A program made the position numbers and the translations under genes. The notes beneath the pieces are model-generated. The model searched no databases. It was not told the DNA's origin and was given only the letters and a program-made list of their open reading frames with translations. This document shows, piece after piece, positions 46,354 to 56,200 of a stretch of 64,000 bases of DNA (the stretch's first letter is position 1; every line of letters starts with the position of its first letter). This DNA is from Gordonia jinghuaiqii (lineage in GTDB: Bacteria > Actinomycetota > Actinomycetes > Mycobacteriales > Mycobacteriaceae): positions 682,001 to 746,000 of the forward strand of contig NZ_CP059491.1 in NCBI RefSeq assembly GCF_014041935.1, written 5' to 3'.

Positions 46354-47584
46354 AGCAGAGCGTAGCAGTTCTGAGTGTGCTTCGTCTGAGGATTGCCATC
46401 GCTACGACCCCGACGATCGGACCCAGACCCAAGATCGTGAACGCGTACCTCCACCCCACCAGCTCTGCGTAGTACGGGACGATCTGAATGGAGACCACCG
46501 TCAACAGGAATCCGATCGCAGTCTGCGCGGTCAGGGCGGTGCCGATGTACCTTGCGTCTGCGACTTCGGTGAGGCTGGCGGAGAACACCCCGGAGTCCGC
46601 GATCACCGCAGCGCCCCAGACGGCGAGAAATATGAGTACCACCGCGAACGGTGCTCTGAAGAAGAGTCCGGAGAAGACGCAACACGCGCCGCTGATCGCC
46701 AGCGCCGTCATTGCGGCGGGTGCGCGACCCCATCGGTCCGCTGCCCAGCCGCCGGCCAGGCAACCGGCGATGCCGGCGACACCGATTGCCAGGAAAGTGG
46801 TCAGCGACGGGCTCAGCGGTGACTCTGAAAACTCTTGCCTGGCGGCAAGGTAAGCGGGTAGCCATGCCCACAGGGCATACAGCTCCCACATGTGGCCGAA
46901 ATAGCCGAGGTTGACCAACAGAACGCGGCGGGAGCGAAACATCTCAAGCGCGTAACGCGGACGGAAGGCGGCGGGGGCGCCCGTGGTGAACGGCCCGGTT
47001 CGGATCAGTGTGAGTGCCAGGATTCCACCGAGGGCGGTGATCGTGGCGGCCACCAGAAGAACTGTCCGCCACGGAAGGTCACCCAGGCTGCTGATCAGAT
47101 GCGGGAGTGCTGACCCGAGTGTGAGGGCGGCGATCAACAGTCCGAGCGACCGTCCCCGGTTGTCGACGGTCGACCACGACGCCATCAACTTCATCCCCAC
47201 CGGATAGACGCCGGCGAGGAAGACTCCGGTCAGCAGACGCAGCGGGATGCCTGCCCAGGGGCCGTGTGACACGGCGAGCGCCGCGGTGCACGTCGCTGCA
47301 CCGAGGGCGCTGATCCCAAGTAATACCTGCGGACGAATACGGTCTGCGAGGTTCAAAGCGGTCGAGAGGATGGCGCCCGCCACGAAGCCCAGCTGGACCG
47401 AAGTGGTCAGCCAGACCGAAGCCGCCGAGCCGATGTTCCAATCACGTTGTACCGCAGGAAGAACCGCAGACGCGGAGAACCAGACGGCCAGTCCGAGAAC
47501 CTGCGCGAGCGCGATGAGGGCTCTCTGCGTGAGGGACCGTGATGCCGTCCGGCTGTTCTCGAGGCCCGAAGTGTCTGTGATCAT
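46349..47584 (-). CDS. MFS transporter
   Basis: A 411-residue major facilitator with about 12 helices. The loop 2-3 and 8-9 regions are present (LADRIRPQVLLG; GGWAADRWGRAPAAM). The cytoplasmic N-terminus starts MITDTSGLENSRTASRS. It resembles cyanate/carboxylate-type MFS proteins of the CynX/NarK-like groups. It lies between the GntR regulator and a second MFS gene and is separated from the latter by a strong hairpin. Substrate inferred as an organic acid of the local pathway. Confidence 0.85.
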   Translation of the reverse strand: MITDTSGLENSRTASRSLTQRALIALAQVLGLAVWFSASAVLPAVQRDWNIGSAASVWLTTSVQLGFVAGAILSTALNLADRIRPQVLLGISALGAATCTAALAVSHGPWAGIPLRLLTGVFLAGVYPVGMKLMASWSTVDNRGRSLGLLIAALTLGSALPHLISSLGDLPWRTVLLVAATITALGGILALTLIRTGPFTTGAPAAFRPRYALEMFRSRRVLLVNLGYFGHMWELYALWAWLPAYLAARQEFSESPLSPSLTTFLAIGVAGIAGCLAGGWAADRWGRAPAAMTALAISGACCVFSGLFFRAPFAVVLIFLAVWGAAVIADSGVFSASLTEVADARYIGTALTAQTAIGFLLTVVSIQIVPYYAELVGWRYAFTILGLGPIVGVVAMAILRRSTLRTATLCC

Positions 47585-47608
47585 CGAAGCTCTGTCAAGT
47601 GTCGGTTC

Positions 47609-47648
47609 GTCGCCCCCGAGCCGGCTGTGATGCCGGCCCGGGGGCGAC
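47609..47648 (-). terminator. Hairpin after the second MFS gene
   Basis: Stem GTCGCCCCCG-A-GCCGGC with loop TGTGAT and return GCCGGC-C-CGGGGGCGAC, one mismatch in 17 bp. It lies 26 bp after the stop of the MFS gene at 47,675-49,075 on its strand. No T run follows. Confidence 0.6.
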
Positions 47649-47674
47649 CACGGGCGGGGGATGAGGACCTGCGC

Positions 47675-49075
47675 TCAGTGTGCGATGACGGCGAGGTCGT
47701 CGTGTTCCGAGTCGAGGTCTTTTTCGGGATCCCATCGGATCACCGAGGCGACGACCAATCCGACGAGCGGGACGGCTGCGGTCAGCAGGATGGCGCCGCC
47801 GTCGCCGAAACTCTCCTGCAGGAACGGGAAGGCGAACAAGCCGACGAACGCACCGATGTTGCAAGCGGTCGTGGACAATCCCATGCCGAATCCGCGCACC
47901 GCGCTCGGATAGGCCAACGCGGAGAAGGCCGCTCCACCGGAAGCAGCGAATGCCGAGTGGAAGAAGATGAACGCCGTGGGCAGTAGGACAGCGGCCCACA
48001 GTGGTAGGTGATCGAACCCGACACCGAAGATGACCAGAATGGCCGCGCACGCAGCGAACCCGACACGGACCGACCGGCGAATCCCGAACCGGTGGTAGAT
48101 CGCGGCCGCACTGAATCCGCCGATGATTCCCACTGCGTTGAACACCATTGCGCCGACTGTTGCTGCTTGGAAACTCTCACCGAAGAGCTGCAATGCGATG
48201 ACCGGCAGGAACCACCCGATCGCGTAGTACTGCAGCGCCTGCATGCTGAAACTGACCGTGGAAAGGACGGTGCGTCCCAACAGCGGTCGTTGGAACAGTT
48301 GCATCGGGCTCGTCTGACGACTGTCGGCAGACGGTGTCGCAGTGGCAACCTCACCGCCAACCGGGGCGGAGTCCCCTGCGACGACATCGACGTGGTACAC
48401 CTTCTTCAGTGCAGCGACGGCATCGGTGTAGCGGCCGCGCGAAGCCAACCATCTCGGGGACTCCGGCAACAGCGCGATCTGGGCCACAGCCAGCGCGGCG
48501 GCTATAACCGCGCCTGTGCCCATGAGGTAGCGCCAGATGGAGTCGCCGACATGGAACTGGAAGATGATCAATCCGACGAAGAGATTTGCGGTCGTCGCGA
48601 CGTACCACACGCCCTGCCAACGGCTGAGCTTTGCCTGATCCCGTCGCCGAAGGAATTCCGCGATGTAGGCAAGGACGACACCGAAGTCCATGGCCCACGC
48701 CACGCCGAGCAGGACCCGACTCGCCAGCAGCATTTCGAAGTTCGGCGCGCTGAGCGCCATGATCATCGAGGCGCAGGCGATGACCTTTGCCAGGATGATG
48801 ATGCGGACACGGCCGAATTTGTCGGAGTACGCACCTGCGAAGGGGCAGAGGAAGACTGCGACGAGCATGTACGAGCTGGTGATGAGCGAGACCTCGGTGG
48901 TACTGAGGTTCAACTGACGCTGAAGCGGGTCCAGGCCGGTCGCCAGCGCCGCCCCGGCGTACGCTTCGAAGAAGACGCCGCCGAGACCGAGGATCCAGAC
49001 CCATTTCATCCGGTCCGAGGGTGTTCCGACGTCGTATGCATCGTAGACGTCACGTTCTGACGCAATAGTTTTCAT
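47675..49075 (-). CDS. MFS transporter (sugar-acid/aromatic-acid type)
   Basis: A 466-residue major facilitator with twelve helices. It has AGAYSDKFGRVRIIILAKVI (the D-R/K-x-G-R-R-type loop 2-3 motif), LLPESPRWLASRGRYTDAV typical of the sugar porter/AAHS families after helix 6, and a long central cytoplasmic loop. It lies 21 bp after the zinc alcohol dehydrogenase on the same strand and is likely co-transcribed with it. It could import the compound dehydrated and oxidised by the neighbouring enzymes. Confidence 0.88.
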   Translation of the reverse strand: MKTIASERDVYDAYDVGTPSDRMKWVWILGLGGVFFEAYAGAALATGLDPLQRQLNLSTTEVSLITSSYMLVAVFLCPFAGAYSDKFGRVRIIILAKVIACASMIMALSAPNFEMLLASRVLLGVAWAMDFGVVLAYIAEFLRRRDQAKLSRWQGVWYVATTANLFVGLIIFQFHVGDSIWRYLMGTGAVIAAALAVAQIALLPESPRWLASRGRYTDAVAALKKVYHVDVVAGDSAPVGGEVATATPSADSRQTSPMQLFQRPLLGRTVLSTVSFSMQALQYYAIGWFLPVIALQLFGESFQAATVGAMVFNAVGIIGGFSAAAIYHRFGIRRSVRVGFAACAAILVIFGVGFDHLPLWAAVLLPTAFIFFHSAFAASGGAAFSALAYPSAVRGFGMGLSTTACNIGAFVGLFAFPFLQESFGDGGAILLTAAVPLVGLVVASVIRWDPEKDLDSEHDDLAVIAH

Positions 49076-49096
49076 GTGAGTGTCTTCCTCGAGATG

Positions 49097-50227
49097 TCAG
49101 AGCGCGGAATCGTAGGAAATGACGCCTCGGATGAGCTTTCCGTCCGCCATGTCCTTGTAGGCCTCGTTGATCTCCTCGAGCTTGTACGTCCGCGTTATCA
49201 GTTCGTCCAGTTTGAGGTGACCGTCCATGTAGTAGTCGAGCAACTTGGGGATCGCAGTGCGAGCGTTCTCGCTTCCGAAAAGCGTTCCGACCAGACGCTT
49301 TTCGTATGTCCCGAAGGTGAACAGATCGAGTTCGATCGTCTTCTGGCTCGCCGGGGCGACCGAGGTCTCGACCAGGGTTCCCCGTTTGCCGACAAGTTCC
49401 ATCGCCGGGTTGATGAGATGGCTCTCCGCCAACCCGACGGTCAGGATGACGCGCTCGGCCATCTTGCCCCAGGTCAGTTCCCGAACGAGCTCGTGTGCCT
49501 CCGCGATGCTGGTGGCGGTATGCGTCGCGCCGAACTCTCTGGCCTTCTCGACCTTCCACGCCTCGGTGTCGACCGCGACGATCCGACGGGCACCGGCCAT
49601 CCGCGCGCCCTGGACCGCATTCATGCCCACACCGCCCACGCCGATCACCACGACGGTGTCACCCGCCCGCGTCTCCGCGGCATTGACTGCCGAACCCCAC
49701 CCGGTGGTCACGCCGCAGCCGACGAGCGCGGCCTTGTCCAGGGGGACGTCGTCGCGGATCTTGACCGCGGAGGCCTCGTGTACCAGCGCGAACGGGCTGA
49801 ATGTGCCGAGGAGGCACATGGTTCCGATGCCCTGTCCACGGGCATGCACGTGCGGCTTGAGGTCGCTGATCTCGACGCCGGTGAGGTTGTGCTGGCCGAG
49901 AACGCACAGGTTGGAGTGGCCGTTGACGCACGGTTCGCAACGGCCGCAGGCGGGGATGAAGGCCAACACGACGTGATCGCCCGGCTTGAGGGTTGTCACC
50001 GCGGAGCCGACCTTCTCTACGATGCCGGCTCCCTCGTGACCGCCGAGCGTGGGGCCCAAGCCATCGTGGTAGACCGGCGCGTCGATGTGGTCATCCGAGT
50101 GGCACAGTCCTGAAGCGGCAAGTCGCACCAGCACCTCTTCGGGCTGAGGGTCGTCGATCTCGATCTCTTCGACGCTCCACCCCTCACGCTTGCCCGGGTT
50201 CCAGCAGATAGCTCCCTGAGTCTTCAA
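49097..50227 (-). CDS. Zinc-dependent alcohol dehydrogenase (NDMA-dependent/class III-like)
   Basis: A 376-residue medium-chain dehydrogenase. Catalytic zinc Cys in AASGLCHSDDHID, GGHEGAGIVEKVG, structural zinc cysteines in CGRCEPCVNGHSNLC, and nucleotide-binding VVIGVGGVGMNAVQGARMAG. It resembles the NDMA-dependent methanol/alcohol dehydrogenases of actinobacteria (a group that can use mycofactocin), but the group cannot be proven by eye. A GntR-like operator lies about 20 bp upstream. It probably oxidises or reduces a pathway alcohol/aldehyde together with the aldehyde dehydrogenase. Confidence 0.88.
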   Translation of the reverse strand: MKTQGAICWNPGKREGWSVEEIEIDDPQPEEVLVRLAASGLCHSDDHIDAPVYHDGLGPTLGGHEGAGIVEKVGSAVTTLKPGDHVVLAFIPACGRCEPCVNGHSNLCVLGQHNLTGVEISDLKPHVHARGQGIGTMCLLGTFSPFALVHEASAVKIRDDVPLDKAALVGCGVTTGWGSAVNAAETRAGDTVVVIGVGGVGMNAVQGARMAGARRIVAVDTEAWKVEKAREFGATHTATSIAEAHELVRELTWGKMAERVILTVGLAESHLINPAMELVGKRGTLVETSVAPASQKTIELDLFTFGTYEKRLVGTLFGSENARTAIPKLLDYYMDGHLKLDELITRTYKLEEINEAYKDMADGKLIRGVISYDSAL

Positions 50228-50246
50228 AACCGTCTCCTTGTCGAGA

Positions 50247-50259
50247 ATTAACAGTTAAC
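50247..50259. promoter_or_regulatory. GntR operator candidate 2
   Basis: ATTAACAGTTAAC, matching RTTAA-N3-TTRAC with a different phase (ATTAA-CAG-TTAAC). It is 20 bp upstream of the alcohol dehydrogenase start. Confidence 0.6.
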
Positions 50260-50306
50260 AACGTGAGTGTTACGTGTATCACTATTGGAAGTCAATAGGC
50301 TGCCGA

Positions 50307-51506
50307 TCACGTGGTCGAGAAGCCGAGGTAGTCGGCGTGAACCTTCGGTGGATGTGCGCGGATGGCTTCCTCGTTGGGTGTGATGCCCCAGCCGGGTGCG
50401 TCGGGCACGACGAGTGCCGACTCGACGATCTGCGGAGCCGTGTCGAACAGCTCATCGTCCCAGGGGAGACGATCGACGTCGTGTTCCATCACCCGCAGGT
50501 TCGGGACGGCTGCGGCGAAGTGCACATTGGTCATGGTCGCGAGATGGCTGTAGAAGTTGTGCGGCGCGATGTTGACGTCGTGTGCTTCCGCCGCGGCTGC
50601 GATCTTCATGGCCTGCCAGGTGCCGTTCCAGATCGCATCGACGATGCCGACGTCGACAGCCTGGGCCTGCAGATACGGGTTGAACTGCCGGACTCCGAAC
50701 AGTGTCTCCAGCGAGGCGATCGGATGTTTGGTGTGCTGGCGGATATAGGCCAGAGCCTCCGGGTTGTGCAGGTCGAGCTCGACCCAGAAGAGGTCGAAGT
50801 CGTCGAGCGCGCGCAGCAGTTTCAGGAACCCCTCGGTGCGAGCGTTGAAGTTCAGGTCGAGCAGCAGCTCAACGTCGTCACCGGCGCCGTCGCGAAGTGC
50901 CTCCATGTGGGAGACAACGCTCGAGATGAGTTTCCGGTCGATGTTCAGGCCCGGCTCGAACGGCGCCCCGAAGCCGGCCATCCACGCTCGCGCTCCGTCG
51001 GGATGATGAACGAACATGTTCGTCTTGACTGCCTTGAAGCCACGTTCCCGCGCCTCGACGCCGGCCTCTCGCACACCGTTCAGATCCCGGATCTGGGGGC
51101 TGTAGTACTGCGGGTGATTGATCCGCCAACTCGCACAGTGCGACCAGTAGATCGGTACATGATCGCGCACCTTCCCGCCCAACAGCTCATACACCGGCAC
51201 GCCCAGGGCCTTGGCCTTGATGTCGAGCAGGGCGTTCTCGATCGCGCCGAACGCTTCCGCGGTCATCCCGTGTGGCGCTGGCCGTGCTGTCGAGGCCAGA
51301 GTGACGTGCAGCTGCTCGTGGGCGAACGCGTCACGACCGATCAGTCGACGGCCGTAGTTCTCGATCACCCCGGTCAGTCCCGGCGGACCGAACGCCTCGT
51401 CGAACTCCGCCCATCCCGTGACGCCTTCGTCTGTGACGATCTTCAGGAAGTGGTAGTTACGCCACCCCGCATCACAGGCGAAGGTTTCGACCGAGGTTAT
51501 CTTCAT
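50307..51506 (-). CDS. Enolase-superfamily sugar-acid dehydratase (mandelate racemase group)
   Basis: A 399-residue enolase-superfamily enzyme with capping domain (KITSVETFACDAGWRNYHFL) and TIM barrel. Metal and acid-base residues are visible: GFKAVKTNMFVHH (Lys), LLLDLNFNA (Asp), FWVELDLHN (Glu), IASLETLFG (Glu) and INIAPHN-type His in VNIAPHNFYSH. This fits acid-sugar dehydratases (galactonate, gluconate, fuconate and similar). It is divergent from the aldehyde dehydrogenase and shares two operator-like dyads with it. Substrate cannot be chosen from sequence alone. Confidence 0.86.
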   Translation of the reverse strand: MKITSVETFACDAGWRNYHFLKIVTDEGVTGWAEFDEAFGPPGLTGVIENYGRRLIGRDAFAHEQLHVTLASTARPAPHGMTAEAFGAIENALLDIKAKALGVPVYELLGGKVRDHVPIYWSHCASWRINHPQYYSPQIRDLNGVREAGVEARERGFKAVKTNMFVHHPDGARAWMAGFGAPFEPGLNIDRKLISSVVSHMEALRDGAGDDVELLLDLNFNARTEGFLKLLRALDDFDLFWVELDLHNPEALAYIRQHTKHPIASLETLFGVRQFNPYLQAQAVDVGIVDAIWNGTWQAMKIAAAAEAHDVNIAPHNFYSHLATMTNVHFAAAVPNLRVMEHDVDRLPWDDELFDTAPQIVESALVVPDAPGWGITPNEEAIRAHPPKVHADYLGFSTT

Positions 51507-51601
51507 GTGTCCTCCGTGGTTCGTTACAAGTCAGCACTCGTCGCTGAAACGTCCGGACCGCATGTCGAGTGGCGTTCGGAATCCGAATCAGTGATCCACC
51601 G

Positions 51602-51614
51602 ATTAATTCTTGAC
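51602..51614. promoter_or_regulatory. GntR operator candidate 3
   Basis: ATTAATTCTTGAC, one mismatch from RTTAA-N3-TTAAC, in the divergent region between the dehydratase and the aldehyde dehydrogenase. Confidence 0.55.
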
Positions 51615-51642
51615 CGAGTGCTGGGATCACTCTAGGCTGATT

Positions 51643-51655
51643 GTTAATCCTTGAC
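51643..51655. promoter_or_regulatory. GntR operator candidate 4
   Basis: GTTAATCCTTGAC, the same RTTAA-N3-TTRAC dyad, within a wider ATTGT...ACAAT inverted repeat, 44 bp before the aldehyde dehydrogenase start. Confidence 0.6.
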
Positions 51656-51698
51656 AATACGTGCCGCAGGCTACGTAGGGACGACGATGGAGGGCCCT

Positions 51699-53123
51699 AT
51701 GCAGGTCGACCGCTCACTATTCATCGATGGCACGTGGACCCGTCCGCTGACCGGTACACCTTTGGATGTCATCAATCCGGCTGACGGCACGGTGTGCGCA
51801 GTTGTGTCCATGGGTGACGCCGCCGACGTCAAACGTGCGGTTGCAGCTGCCCGCACGGCATTCGAGAGTTTCGGTCGAATCGGCGTCGACGAACGGATCG
51901 CCTTGCTCGAAGCAGTGATCAGGTCGTACGAGGCTCACTCAGATGAGCTGGTTTCTGTCCTCAGCGCAGAAATGGGAGCGCCGGTGACGTTGGCTGCCGG
52001 GGCGCAGGTGCCTTCCGGTCTCGGCCATTTCGTCGCCACGCTCGAAGCGCTGAAGAGCTTCGCTTTCGAAGAGCGAATCGGTACGACCCGGGTGGTGCAC
52101 GAACCGATCGGCGTCTGTGGCCTCATCACGCCGTGGAACTGGCCGCTCAACCAGATCGCGGCAAAGGTGGCCCCGGCGTTGGCCACCGGATGCACGATGG
52201 TCCTGAAGCCATCGGAGATCGCACCTTTGAACGCGATCGTGTTCACCAAAGTGCTTGCCGCGGCGGGTGTGCCCGCCGGCGTCTTCAATCTCGTCAACGG
52301 CGACGGGCCGACCGTGGGTACAGCCTTGGCGGAACATCCCGACGTGGCAATGATGTCGTTCACCGGCTCCACACGTGCAGGCATTGAGGTGGCCCGCACG
52401 AGCGCGCGCACGGTCAAGCGAGTTTCGCAGGAGCTCGGTGGCAAGTCGGCGACGGTGATTCTCGACGATGCGGACCTGGAGCAGGTCGTCACCGCCGAGG
52501 TTCAGGCGATGTACCAGAATTCGGGTCAGTCCTGCAATGCCGGATCACGGATGCTGGTTCCCGCGCATCTCGTATCCCAGGTTGAAGCCATCGTGCGAAA
52601 GGCCACTGCCGCAGTCGTGGTGGGCGATCCTCGGGACGCCGCCACGGACGTGGGCCCAGTGGTGTCTGAGCAGCAATTCGACAAGGTGCAGGACCTGATC
52701 GACTCGGCCATACGCGAAGGGGCCGAGCTGGTGGTGGGCGGACTGGGGCGACCCGATGGCCTGGAGGAGGGCTACTACGCGCGACCGACCGTATTTAGTC
52801 ACGTGACGGCCGAGATGCGGATTTGGCGCGAGGAAGTGTTCGGGCCGGTCCTGGTCGTTGCCGGTTACACCGACGAGGACTCGGCTGTTGCCATGGCCAA
52901 CGACTCCGAGTATGGCCTGTCCGGAAAGGTGTACTCCGCCAGCGAAGATCGGGCATGGGATCTCGCGCGTCGTCTACGGACCGGCATGGTCCACATCAAC
53001 GGTGCGCCCCTCGACAATCGAGCTCCATTCGGTGGGTACAAGCACTCCGGGAACGGTCGTGAATTCGGAGCGCACGGTCTTCGTGAATTTCTGGAGACGA
53101 AGTCCGTGTACATCCCCGCCTGA
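51699..53123 (+). CDS. NAD(P)-dependent aldehyde dehydrogenase
   Basis: A 474-residue ALDH. Motifs are PIGVCGLITPWNWPLNQIAA, KPSEIAPLNA, FTGSTRAGIEVART, the catalytic Glu in VSQELGGKSATVIL and the nucleophile Cys in YQNSGQSCNAGSRM. ATG 51699 has GGAGG 6 nt upstream and is preferred over ATG 51687. It oxidises the aldehyde made downstream of the sugar-acid dehydratase. Divergent from the dehydratase and preceded by two GntR-type dyads. Confidence 0.93.
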   Translation: MQVDRSLFIDGTWTRPLTGTPLDVINPADGTVCAVVSMGDAADVKRAVAAARTAFESFGRIGVDERIALLEAVIRSYEAHSDELVSVLSAEMGAPVTLAAGAQVPSGLGHFVATLEALKSFAFEERIGTTRVVHEPIGVCGLITPWNWPLNQIAAKVAPALATGCTMVLKPSEIAPLNAIVFTKVLAAAGVPAGVFNLVNGDGPTVGTALAEHPDVAMMSFTGSTRAGIEVARTSARTVKRVSQELGGKSATVILDDADLEQVVTAEVQAMYQNSGQSCNAGSRMLVPAHLVSQVEAIVRKATAAVVVGDPRDAATDVGPVVSEQQFDKVQDLIDSAIREGAELVVGGLGRPDGLEEGYYARPTVFSHVTAEMRIWREEVFGPVLVVAGYTDEDSAVAMANDSEYGLSGKVYSASEDRAWDLARRLRTGMVHINGAPLDNRAPFGGYKHSGNGREFGAHGLREFLETKSVYIPA

Positions 53124-53139
53124 CGACGAACTCGTCGTC
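53122..53139. repeat. Small inverted repeat at the end of the aldehyde dehydrogenase gene
   Basis: GACGACGA-AC-TCGTCGTC, an 8-2-8 dyad overlapping the stop codon, before the 73-bp spacer to pyruvate carboxylase. Could attenuate read-through; function unproven. Confidence 0.5.
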
Positions 53140-53212
53140 TGAGGAGGGCCCGTAGCGATCTCGAAGACCGGCCGCATCGGCGGTTGAACCGCTGAGAGAA
53201 GAGAGACACCAG

Positions 53213-56200
53213 ATGTTCGAGAAGGTCCTGGTCGCCAACCGCGGCGAGATCGCGATTCGTGCTTTTCGTGCCGCCTACGAGCTCGGCGCTCGAACGGTTG
53301 CGGTGTTTCCTTATGAGGACCGCAATTCGGTGCATCGGTTGAAGGCTGATGAGTCGTATCAGATCGGGTTGCCTGGTCATCCGGTGCGCGCTTATCTGTC
53401 GGTGGAGGAGGTGGTCGGTGCCGCGGTGCGGTGTGGTGCTGATGCGATCTATCCGGGGTATGGCTTTCTGTCGGAGAATCAGGGTTTGGCTGCCGCGTGT
53501 GCGGAGGCGGGTATCACTTTCGTCGGGCCGAGTGCCGAGATTTTGGAGATGACCGGTAACAAGGCGACTGCGGTGGCCGCGGCGAAGGCGGCGGGTATTC
53601 CGGTGCTGGCGTCTTCGGAGCCGTCGGCTGATCACGATGAGTTGCTCGCCGCTGCGGAGGACATGCAGTTCCCGGTGTTTGTGAAGGCGGTGGCCGGTGG
53701 TGGTGGCCGGGGTATGCGGCGGGTGGCCGAGCGTGCGGATCTGGCCGAGGCGATCGCGGCGGCGTCTCGGGAGGCCGAGGCGGCGTTTGGTGATGCCACG
53801 GTGTTCTTGGAGCAGGCGGTGATCAATCCGCGTCATATCGAGGTGCAGATCCTTGCCGACACCCACGGCGAGGTGATCCATCTCTATGAGCGTGATTGCA
53901 GTTTGCAGCGTCGGCATCAGAAGGTGATCGAGTTGGCGCCGGCCCCGAATCTGTCGGAGGAGTTGCGTGAGCAGATTTGTGCCGATGCGGTGGCCTTCGC
54001 TCGCCATATCGGGTATTCGTGTGCGGGCACGGTGGAGTTCTTGCTCGATGAGCAGGGTCGGCATGTGTTCATCGAGATGAATCCGCGTATCCAGGTCGAG
54101 CACACGGTGACCGAGGAGATCACCGATGTGGACCTGGTGAGTTCGCAGTTGCGGATCGCGGCGGGTGAGTCGCTGGCCGATCTGGGGTTGAGTCAGGACG
54201 CGATCCGGATTCGGGGGGCGGCGTTGCAGTGCCGTATCACCACTGAGGATCCGTCGAACGGTTTCCGTCCGGATGTCGGGCGCATCACCGCCTACCGCAG
54301 CCCGGGTGGTGCCGGTGTGCGTCTGGATGGTGGGGCGAATCTGGGTGCGGAGGTCAGTGGTCACTTCGATTCGATGCTGGTCAAGTTGACGTGTCGGGGA
54401 CGGGATTTCCCGACCGCGGTGCGTCGTGCCCGGCGGGCGGTGGCGGAGTTCCGGATTCGTGGTGTGGCGACCAACATTCCGTTCTTGCAGGCGGTGCTCG
54501 ATGACCCGGATTTTCGGGCCGGGCGGGTGACGACGTCGTTCATCGATGAACGCCCGGAGTTGTTGACCTCACGCTCGTCGGCCGATCGTGGCAGCAAGAT
54601 CTTGTCGTTTCTGGCTGATGTCACGGTCAACAAGCCTCACGGTGAGCGTCCGACGAGGGCGTACCCGCGCGACAAGCTGCCCCTGGTGGAGCGGTCGGTG
54701 CTCGCCTCGCCGGCCGAGGGTTCGCGGCAGCGGCTGCTGGCGTTGGGGCCACAGGGGTTTGCCCGGGATCTGCGGGAGTCCCCGCGGTTGGGGATCACCG
54801 ACACCACTTTCCGTGATGCCCATCAGTCGTTGCTGGCGACGCGGGTGCGTACCAACGGGTTGCTCAACGTCGCCCCGTATGTGGCGGCGTTGACCCCGCA
54901 GTTGTTGTCGGTCGAGTGTTGGGGTGGTGCCACCTATGATGTGGCGCTGCGTTTTTTGAAGGAAGATCCGTGGGATCGGTTGGCGCAGCTGCGCGAGGCG
55001 ATTCCCAACATCTGTCTGCAGATGTTGCTGCGCGGCGCCAACACCGTCGGGTACACCCCGTATCCCACCAAGGTGACGACGGCGTTTGTCGAGGAAGCTG
55101 CGGCGACCGGTATCGACATCTTCCGGATCTTCGACGCGCTGAACAATGTTGATGCGATGCGCCCGGCGATCGACGCGGTCGGTGAGACCGGTAGCGCGGT
55201 GGCCGAGGTGGCGATGAGCTACACCGGTGATCTGTCGGACCCGGCCGAGGATCTCTACACCCTCGACTACTATCTGCGTCTGGCCGAGCAGATCGTCGAC
55301 GCCGGTGCGCACATCATCGCGATCAAGGACATGGCCGGGTTGTTGCGGGCTCCGGCGGCGGCCACGCTGGTTACGGCGTTGCGCGCCAACTTCGATCTGC
55401 CGATCCATGTCCACACCCATGACACCCCGGGCGGGCAGCTCGCCACCTATATGGCGGCGTGGCAGGCCGGTGCCGATGCCGTCGACGGGGCGAGTGCGGC
55501 ACTGGCCGGCACGACGAGTCAGCCGCCGTTGTCGGCGATCGTGGCCGCGACCGCCCACACCGAGCGTGACAGCGGCCTGGAGCTGGCGCGGGTGTGTGAC
55601 CTCGAACCGTATTGGGAGGCGTTGCGAAAGGTGTACGCGCCGTTCGAGTCCGGGCTACCGGCCCCGACCGGGCGGGTGTATTCCCACGAGATCCCCGGCG
55701 GGCAGTTGTCGAATCTGCGGCAACAGGCCATCTCGTTGGGGCTGGGTAACCGGTTCGAGGCCGTCGAGCAGGCCTACGCCGCCGCCGATGCGATGCTGGG
55801 TCGCCTGGTGAAGGTGACGCCGTCGTCGAAGGTCGTCGGTGATCTGGCGTTGGCGCTGGTCGGCCGCGGGATCACCGCCTCGGACTTCGCTGCCGACCCG
55901 GGTTCCTACGACATCCCGGACTCGGTGATCGGGTTCCTGCGTGGCGAACTCGGCGACCCGCCCGGCGGATGGCCCGAACCACTGCGCACCCTCGCACTGG
56001 AGGGGCGTGCACCGGCGCCCGAGGTGGTCGAACTCTCGGCCGATGACGAGGCGATCCTCGACAAGCCGGGCAAGGACCGTCAGGTACGGCTCAATCATCT
56101 GTTGTTCCCCGGTCCCACCAAGGAATTCGAGGAACACTACGAGATCTACGGTGACACCTCCCGGTTGTCGGCGAACCAGTTCTTTTATGGTCTGCGTTAC

